Shown here: positions 56,443 through 64,000 of the stretch, piece after piece
Position numbering within the stretch: the first letter of the stretch is position 1
Layout: each line of letters starts with the position of its first letter
The notes under the pieces: model-generated
The model's database searches: none
What the model was told of the DNA's origin: nothing
What the model saw: the letters and a program-made list of their open reading frames with translations, nothing else
Program-made: the position numbers and the translations under genes
Assembly: GCF_009905375.1 (NCBI RefSeq)
Contig: NW_027417639.1
Coordinates: forward strand, 1 to 64,000
DNA from: Apium graveolens
Taxonomy: Eukaryota > Streptophyta > Magnoliopsida > Apiales > Apiaceae
Reading direction: 5' to 3'
DNA: 64,000 nt

Positions 56443-58609
56443 TGTAATAACCCCAATTTTTGGGAAATTTTGAAACCCTTATGAATAGTGTTTTTGCTGA
56501 ATGAGAAAACTTTTCATGCCACACTATATAGGGGTTCTGATATGGATATTCTGAGATTTTATTAGTACTTTATATGGGATATAAGTGTATGTAAAGATCG
56601 TCAGAATCCAAATCCGAACACTTTGATTTTTCCCGGAAATCCAATAGATACGAAAAGAATTGAGTATAAGGTAACAGGATAAAAGAATTTAAATTAAAGG
56701 ATTATAATAGAGGATCATAAAAAGGAATATAATGTATTGAGAAAGGTTAAGGGAACCTAAGTAATAAGATCCCGGGTATGATCCCTCAAACGATAAACGA
56801 AAACGAAAGTTAAGCGAACAGTATAACAGATCAGCGGTCATTAGGCAAACAATTAGGAAGTTAATCAAAGGGATTAGAGAGGATGATGTCACCCAACCAA
56901 TGAGAAGAGGACAAGGAGGGGAGGATGATATCATGAGGATGACACAAGCATGACATGGGAAGGAAGGAGATGTGGTGGCTTTTTAACCACACAAAATCAA
57001 GGGCAACTAGGTAATTTACTAAAACAAACACAAAATTCAAACCAACCAAGCCAAGCAAATCATTTTCATCAAAATCAAAAAGAAACTAAGGCATTGTTCT
57101 TCATGCTCTCGGCCAAAACAGAACCAGCACACTAAAACTGCTGTATCTCCTTCATTTCTCACTCAAATATTGTGTTCTATAGCTCATTGGAAAGGTATTG
57201 AGATGACCTACAACTCTTGTTCACAAGTCTCGTCCAAATAATCATGGTAAGACCCTCATTTTTACAGTTCTTTAAATAGGACTTTTAGAAACTTCAAAGC
57301 CTAACTTTGTGTTCTTGATTTCTTTGGAAAGATCAAGCTTGTAGGAGGCTCCCTAAGGCTTGCTAGCAACTTAACACCTCCCAAGGAAGGTATAAACTTC
57401 AAACCCTAGCCTTTACTTTATTTGTTAGTAAGTTTAATGGTTGGTTTTATGAAATGAGAAGCATGGATTGTGATTATTAGTAGTTTGGTTTGATTTGGAA
57501 GTGTTTTGGTAATTGAAGCTTGATTATAGTTCATAGGTCTTGATTGTGGTTGTTTGAGTTGAAAACCTTGGAGATTATGGACTGATGTGGTATGGTTTTG
57601 GTGAAGTTTTGTTGTATTGATGGTTATGAGTTGGTTGGTGGTTAATTGGAGTAGTTTAAACATTGGTAATCGCGTAAACATAGCCGTCGTAATGTCCGAT
57701 TTACTTTAGACTGCTTTTGTTCATAACATTTGGACCCGAGAACTCCCTGCTAGATTATGATCATTGCCATGTTTAGATAGTTCATGTTACGAGCTTCGTT
57801 TTGATATGTAGTTCGTTTGATTCCGATGTACGGTTTAGGAGAAACGGCCGTTTCAAGTAACGGCGTTTCGCGAACGAATCATTTCCCCTCGCCTTACTTT
57901 GAAACATAGGTTAAAGACCAAAAAGGGTTAATTAATGTATGAAACAATTATGGTAAGAGTGTTAGGCAGTTGGTAAGACACTCGCGAAGGAATCGCTTTA
58001 AAACTCATAATGGTTAATTTATTAAAAATGGTGGAGCCGAGGGTACTCGAGTGACTTAAGAGAATCAATAAGCGCAAAACAAGCGTTAGAGTCTAAGTTA
58101 GTTAAAGTATAGATTTACAAGTGACTTTGGTTTAATTCCAACTTACTTATTGTTTATAGGTTACCGGACTCGTCCCGAGCCTTTTATCACCCCAAGTCGC
58201 TCAGGCAAGTTTTCTACCCGTTATAACTGTTGTTGTGATGAATATATGTATTTGCATTATCTTGCGATAGATGCATGTTGGTTAATTAGCAAATGATGCA
58301 ATATATTGAAGCATGCTGCTATGGTATATATATATGCATGCCTGTTTCGCATTCTTGCCATATATATATCTGTTGATTCAGTTGATAATACATATGCTAG
58401 AGGATAGCGGTAATTTGCATATACCCTTAGTACAGGGACCCAAAGGTGAAAATATTTTCTAAAACCGGGAGTCGAGGATCTCGAGTAGATTTTGTATATA
58501 TGGATATAAATATATATATATATATACTTATATATATATATGGTCATAGTTTACAAAACTATTAATCGAATAAGGTTTATTCGATAACTTTAACTTTATT
58601 TTATTATTG

Positions 58610-59235
58610 AATATTATTTCGAATATTATTCGAAGGCGTATGACTCCTTTATATTAAATGAATATTATTTTGAATATTCATTCGAGGGCTTATGACTCTT
58701 TTATATTATTTATTGAATATTATTTTGAATATTCATTTGGGGATTTATGACTCCTTTTATTTATTTATCTGAATATTATTTGAATATTCATTCGAGGGCT
58801 TATGACCCTTTTATTTATTTATCTGAATATTATTTGAATATTCATTCGAGGGCTTATGACTCTTTTATATTATTTATTGAATATTATTTGAATATTCATT
58901 CGAGGGCTTATGACCCTTTTATTTATTTATCTGAATATTATTTGAATATTCATTCGAGGGCTTATGACCCTTTTATTTATTTATCTGAATATTATTTGAA
59001 TATTCATTCGAGGGCTTATGACCTCTTTTATATTATTTATTGAATATTATCTTGAATATTCATTCGAGGGCTTATGACCCTTTTATTTAGTTTATCTGAA
59101 TATTATTTGAATATCATTCGAGGGCTTATGACTCTTTTATATTATTTATTGAATATTATTTTGAATATTCATTCGAGGGCTTATGACTCAGTTTATATTA
59201 TTTAATGAATATTCATTTGAATATTCATTGGAGGA
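58610..59235. repeat. Tandem array of about 54-bp units in D 3' LTR
   Basis: Counterpart of 48557-49190 with about eleven units; several one-base indels near 59020-59110 break the repetitive open frame that is longer in the 5' LTR. Differences between the two arrays are more numerous than in the flanking LTR. Confidence 0.82.
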
Positions 59236-60581
59236 TCTATGACTCCGATTATTTGCTGAGATATATTCTTTATTTTATTAAAGAATAAGGTGTCGATAAT
59301 CAAACTCACTTTTGATTATTCAAATAAGATAGTACTTTCGTATAGGTATATCTTTGGATATTAATATTCATTTCAAGTATAAGTTTCAAAACTTCTACTT
59401 CAATTATTTTTTATAAAGATTATTCTTTATGGAAATATTATTTAAATAATAATATTCAGAATATTTTTCTAATATATTGGGACTGATTTATTTTGTTAAA
59501 TCAGCATCACTCCAAACATTCTTAAAAATGTTTTGCGAGTCTTCAAAATGATTTTTAAAAGTTAGAGCGGATCCCAAAACTCATTTTTATATTTAAGATC
59601 CTCCTTTCGAAGGGGATTTAAATACTCGCTCAAAACCTGAGGGATCCGGCTCTGTGGTGTGTTTTATATTCGCAACAAGGTTGCTGTTTTGTTAAATGAA
59701 TCGATTACTTACCCAACACTCGGGAAGTAAAATTCTTGGAACAAGTTAATCCATTAACAGGCATCGCCTGGGAAATATCAGTGAGTTCTCCTTTCCAACT
59801 AGATACGACTTCTTGGTGGAGCCGTATCAACAAGTTTCTACTTGGGGAAAGGGGGAACGAGCTTTACGTTTCAGAGTCATGGATTTCATCTGAACTAGGA
59901 GTGGCGTAAGTGGTTGAGTGGCGCCGGCCCAGCCTTATTATATTGGCCCAAATGGCCTGGAAGTTCCGCTAAGGCGGTCCATTCCTTAGGAGTTCAGTGT
60001 TCGGTTGACAAGTAAATCCGACAGGTTCTCCTCTACATGTAGAAAATGGTGGGGTTGCACTACTACGACTGATCATCGTAAGTGGTCTTCCTGGCGCGGC
60101 AAACTCCCGTAATGAGTTCATCATCCAATTGGATATTTCTGCAACACTACCCAGAGCATTTCGATAGAAAGGCTACGGTTGGGCGATTGTTGAGTGTTGG
60201 CAGGGTCAAGTTTTCAAAATGATGTTTGCATCAAATGAAGTATCTCGTAACTTTATTTTATTTTGATGATATTTTAAAGATTTAATCTATTCAAATCTTG
60301 TCTTGTAGTCTCATCTATGTGATGAACTGTTGAAAGCTCATTATACTTTGAACAGTGGTAGTTCAAGTAGCTTTATAAATGATATAAGTATAGTGAAGTA
60401 TTTGGTAACTTCATCCCTTGTTTTTACTTATATCTAGTAAGTAATTATCTTACTCATGATAAAATATTCTAGTAAGTATCCATTTAGATACTTATATTAT
60501 TGTTATCACTACATATTATCTTGCGAGCTGTAAGGCTCACTCTTGCTTTATTTCTTCATCACACAACAACAGTTAGGAAAG

Positions 60582-60704
60582 ATGGCCAGACTCCAGCAGA
60601 CCCAGCGCAAGCGCGTGGGAAGCGTCCCGCGTCTTCCCGATGATGTTGTGGCTGCTATAGCTGCAGAGGTAGATCTATTGGTAGATCAGGCATTCTATTT
60701 TTGA
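60582..60704 (+). CDS. LTR micro-ORF, 40 codons, copy in D 3' LTR
   Basis: Identical in translation to the copy at 50527-50649 as far as I can read it. Confidence 0.42.
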   Translation: MARLQQTQRKRVGSVPRLPDDVVAAIAAEVDLLVDQAFYF

Positions 60705-60975
60705 GAATCAAATTATGTATAATTATAACTTGTGGCAGATAATGGCAATTAACTGTAAATTTATCAAGTAATCATTTTGGGTTGTAATAACTTTTAAATT
60801 GTGGATTCAAAGACTTGTACTTATTTAAATTTCATCTCTAGACTATAACGGGTTGTGGTGTGTGTTAGTGTGGGGTCACAACATAAGGTTATTATTATTA
60901 ATTAAGTGAAGTGATATTGTGGAAAGAAAGACCGTGATGACCTGGATCCCCGACCCCAGATCTGGGGGTGTTACA

Positions 60976-60980
60976 ACACA
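60976..60980. other. Target-site duplication of element D (ACACA), right copy
   Basis: Directly after LTR end GGTGTTACA; matches 46379-46383. Confidence 0.9.
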
Positions 60981-63900
60981 ACTTCTGGTCAGATATGGAA
61001 TTTAAGCTTGCCCTGGCCTAGCTGAAAGAATCAAGATATGAAACAAGTATGAGCGAAAGAAATGCTCAACAGGCAGTAAAGAGCTTATAATTTTGAATAA
61101 CAACAACAGTATATCTGATGAACAAAACCAAACCATAATACCTGAACAGTATCAAATTGATATATATTTGATAATAAACAACATTTGCATATATAATTTG
61201 TTTTGGGATTGGAATCCTCGAACGACGGTGTGTTGCCGCCGGTGATCAGCCGCGGAGCAACACCGGTATGCCGAAGCATATCCACCTAAATAAAAGGTAC
61301 CCAAGGCACATATCGGCCTAGCAAGGTGTTATATCCTGTATAACTCATAGCTCACGCTGGACCGCCGCCACGACCTCTTACGCAACCATCCAACACATAA
61401 AAACAATTTTCCGTCAAAGGAGTCGAATCAAATGACATCCTTAAACCACATAACTCCCCATTTCTCATGGTCCGGAGTTATCTCAACAACCAATGGCGAA
61501 ATAACCAGAACAATTAGTTATTTGTTAATCTCAATTCAAAGCTTCACTGTATAGAGTAATTTATAGCGACATGTAAAAACATTTAACTATTCTGGACTTA
61601 GAATAGTAGAGAAATTGAAAGAATAAAATTCGAAGTCAATATCACTTGAATGATAAATGAAGATATAAATACTTGCATAATATGATTCGAAATAAACGTC
61701 ACTTGAACGATAAGTGAAGTTAGGATACTTGCCTGGTGTGCTTGATAACCTCTTACTATAATTCTGCTTATAGATGCTGGTTACTATCTCCGTCTAACAC
61801 TTGACCACACTCCTTGCTACTCGATTCTATAAACAAAAGAATTATCTTAATTAACAAAACCAAACTCAATCGACGTAACTATACGTCTTGACATCAACCC
61901 GATCGTTTTATCACTAAGGATGGGCATTTTAAACTGTAAACATATAGCATACATATCATGTAACACATAATCATGGCATTCGTATAACACGTAATCACAT
62001 ATTTCATGTAACACATAAGTTTGACCATTAAAAGATATGTCTCAGTGCGTTAAGAATGAAAATCAGGTCATTAATAATATTTACCGATCAGAATACCGAC
62101 TCAAACTGATACACAAATCAATTGTCATTGCAATACAAAAAAATTAGGATTCAAAAATATTTTTATTGGAAGCGCAATATTTTTCTGAATCTATACGCGT
62201 TCGTTTCGTATTAAACGGACGAACGGTTTAATTATTATGAATAAAATAAGAAATAAATGGGAATAAATCAATTAATAATAATATTAATTGATTTTTAAAT
62301 ACCAAATAATTTTTAAAACTTAAAAATAATTTTTAGAAATTATTTGAATTAATTATAAATAATTTATATTTATTTAACTATTTATAAATAAAATTTATTG
62401 ATTAATTGATTTTTAAAAAATTAATTAAATTCATAAATAATTAACTAAAATGAATTATAAATAATTAAATCAAATTGTATTTTTGAAATTAATTTAAGAA
62501 AATAATTTTAGGAATTTAAAATAATTAAGAAAATAATTTTTAGGAATTTAAAATAATAAATAAATGATTTTCTGTAAAACAAAATGAATTTTGAATTAAA
62601 TTAAAAGAATAAATAAAAGAAAATGTCACAAACAGTATTTCAGGACTTAATATTGGGGAACCAAAATCGAAACCGGGTCGGGATAAAATTAAATGGGTCA
62701 CCAAGAACAACCCCGGTTGCTAAGAACAACCGCCGGGTTTCTGGGTTTACGAGAAACCGACGAAGTTTCCGACAACCGGGAACGATTCCGGCTGGACCAA
62801 AACGGAGCCCTCCCTGCCTGCTTTCACTACCCTTCAACCCCGAGCTGATTTCCTAATCTACCTGAAACTCTCTAGGTCACCAAAACTCAAACAAATAGGA
62901 CTACATCACAGCTTCGGCATAACACAACCCCGAGTTCATCTTTTCTGGCGAAGGATCGAACTTGGGCAATTCTCAACCATAATTCACGTTTTAACTATCA
63001 AACTGAAGCCTTGAAACTTTGCAATCTATTTATGGGCTCACAATCATCAACAATCCCTTAACAATCCAAGAATTCGAATTAAAAAAACAAGAAAACATGA
63101 ACTTCGACTTTAACATTCCGGGAATCAAACAACCTCATTTTAGGCATCAATAGGTTCGAGACAACATCCTGAATCAATTTCAATTATCAAACAAACCGGA
63201 AAATCAAACCATAACCAAATATCCCAATTCAGACAAAATAATCGGAAAAACGAAATCAAAACATATTCTACCTTAGATTCTAGTTATGGTACCAACAGGT
63301 AGGGCTCGTTGAGAGCTTCAAATCGGTATGTAGATCGCCCAAAACGGATCAAAAAACGCTCTTGGAATCACAAGATAAAGATCACGATGAATTTCACCCC
63401 CAAGAATTTCTTTTATGATTCTTTTGTAATTTTCAAGATAATTATGAAAAATAAATAAATAACGTAAAAACAGTTATTTATACTTACAGAAAATAATACC
63501 CTAAAATTAATTAAGTGTATTTTTTTCCGCTAATTAAAATAAATAGGCCCCAAAATAATAATTACGGGGAATAATTTTAAAAGTAATAAATACAAAATTT
63601 GTATCGAAATTTCCCGAAATTTATGAATAATGCAAAAATATAAAACTAAAGGGTATTTGAAATACAGATAATTCTTTAAAAATAAAAACATGAATTTTGT
63701 GAGCTTAACGTCCCGGTGGGGTCCGGTCCGTTTATTTTTGAAAAACAGAAACGATCCTAAATTACCCGAAAACACCTAAAATACATTCAAACGCGCATAA
63801 ATTGAAATAAAACAAGTATCTTAATAAAGACGCTAATAAATACGCGTCCTGATTGGCAGATAAATTTATATAATTACAGTTTAAACGTATATTAATCAAT

Positions 63901-64000
63901 CAAAAAAATTTCTGGCACGCCCAAAAAACTCACATAACAGCTACAACATCTAATATCATGGCAATAATCACTTTAAATTTATAACACATAATATTTATTT
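60981..64000 (-). repeat. Probable long Gypsy-type LTR G (minus strand), partial
   Basis: No ORF with family features. On the minus strand it reads like a long LTR from promoter to U5: a TATA-like GTATAAATAA at about 63473-63483, then leader-like sequence, a GC-rich patch (62640-62840), a very AT-rich part (62240-62620), a GC-rich patch with CGGCGGCAACAC and CCGCGGCTGATC (61205-61275), and CTTTCGCTCATACTTGTTTC near 61050, similar in style to the CTCACTCTTGCTTTATTTC stretch before the LTR end of element B. No PBS or PPT is in view and the other end lies outside the window. It could also be other non-coding repeat DNA. Confidence 0.4.
63473..63484 (-). promoter_or_regulatory. Possible TATA box in LTR G
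   Basis: Minus-strand GTATAAATAACT, the only good TATA match in the right-hand 3 kb. Supports a minus-strand promoter but is not proof. Confidence 0.35.

Larger units (their letters stand above)
46384..60975 (+). mobile_element. Gypsy/Tekay-type LTR element D, non-autonomous, 14.6 kb
   Basis: Complete plus-strand insertion: LTRs 46384-50921 and 56443-60975, PBS 50926-50937, PPT 56430-56442, TSD ACACA. LTRs are very similar (few differences outside the tandem arrays). The 5.5-kb interior has the same abnormal order and much the same decayed sequence as element A: acidic frame, RNase H/integrase fragment, gag, RT remnants, integrase C-terminus. It cannot encode its own proteins. The LTR is a mosaic, A-like at its ends and B-like in a central 450-bp block, and is lengthened by a tandem array. 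Confidence 0.92.
56443..60975 (+). repeat. 3' LTR of element D (4533 bp)
   Basis: Partner of 46384-50921. Very few differences in the first 2 kb (for example CATGCC for CATGTC near 56516). The tandem array differs slightly in unit order and carries small indels. Confidence 0.92.

Noticed and set aside
48557..59235. Regularly spaced repeats that could be mistaken for a CRISPR array
   Set aside because: Spacers are themselves repeated, units are head-to-tail without unique spacers, and the sequence is a plant LTR.
61195..61440. GC-rich patch that could be a host exon
   Set aside because: Stops occur in all frames within short distances and no splice pattern or family motif was found; it fits part of a long LTR better.

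Overview
The window is plant nuclear DNA made almost entirely of LTR retrotransposons nested inside one another. I found no ordinary host gene, rRNA, tRNA or CRISPR array. The evidence is Ty1/Copia and Ty3/Gypsy gag-pol genes, primer-binding sites complementary to plant tRNA-iMet (TGGTATCAGAGC) and tRNA-Asp, polypurine tracts, TG...CA LTR ends and 5-bp target duplications. The LTRs are very long and the nesting is deep, which suggests a large angiosperm genome, probably a eudicot. I cannot name the species.

Layout from left to right. (1) 1-2598 is the 3' end of a plus-strand Copia element (E0): a broken 'additional ORF' and its 3' LTR. (2) 2599-2920 and 16798-17429 are two halves of another plus-strand Copia LTR (E). 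It is split by element A (2921-16792, minus strand, TSD GATGT), a Gypsy/Tekay-type element with 4.14-kb LTRs and a decayed, rearranged interior. (3) About 17573-46250 is a minus-strand Copia element (C): 5' LTR, PBS, gag, pol and additional ORF. It is interrupted by element B (18023-34494, plus strand, TSD ATCCC) and by element F (39686-43127, minus strand, TSD TTAGC). B is the best-preserved Gypsy/Tekay chromovirus here. F is a short Athila-like Gypsy derivative with a tRNA-Asp-type PBS. (4) Element D (46384-60975, plus strand, TSD ACACA) is a second rearranged Tekay derivative related to A. (5) 60976-64000, and probably about 46250-46383, look like a further long Gypsy-type LTR on the minus strand (G), into which D, and probably C, inserted.

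How the parts relate. B carries the full gene order: an acidic pre-gag ORF, gag, protease, RT, RNase H, integrase and a chromodomain-like tail. It is broken only by a 2.4-kb insertion in RNase H and one stop in integrase. A and D have nearly identical LTR pairs but identically rearranged, stop-ridden interiors, so they were probably moved in trans by a B-like autonomous partner. All six Tekay LTRs carry the same short ORF (begins MARLQQTQRK) near the LTR 3' end. The 2.4-kb insertion in B contains what looks like a captured exon of a plant B3-domain gene and a truncated LINE tail. Most premature stops in Copia element C read as C-to-T changes on the coding strand, as expected from deamination of methylated cytosines.

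The strongest unexplained signals are: (a) an 8-bp motif, CGACGGAT, repeated in the E LTR and across the coding and non-coding parts of C but absent from the other elements; (b) a second such motif (AAGTTCTGAT) in E0; (c) the conserved LTR micro-ORF; and (d) the shared scrambled interior of A and D. All comparisons were made by eye; no alignment or database search was run.
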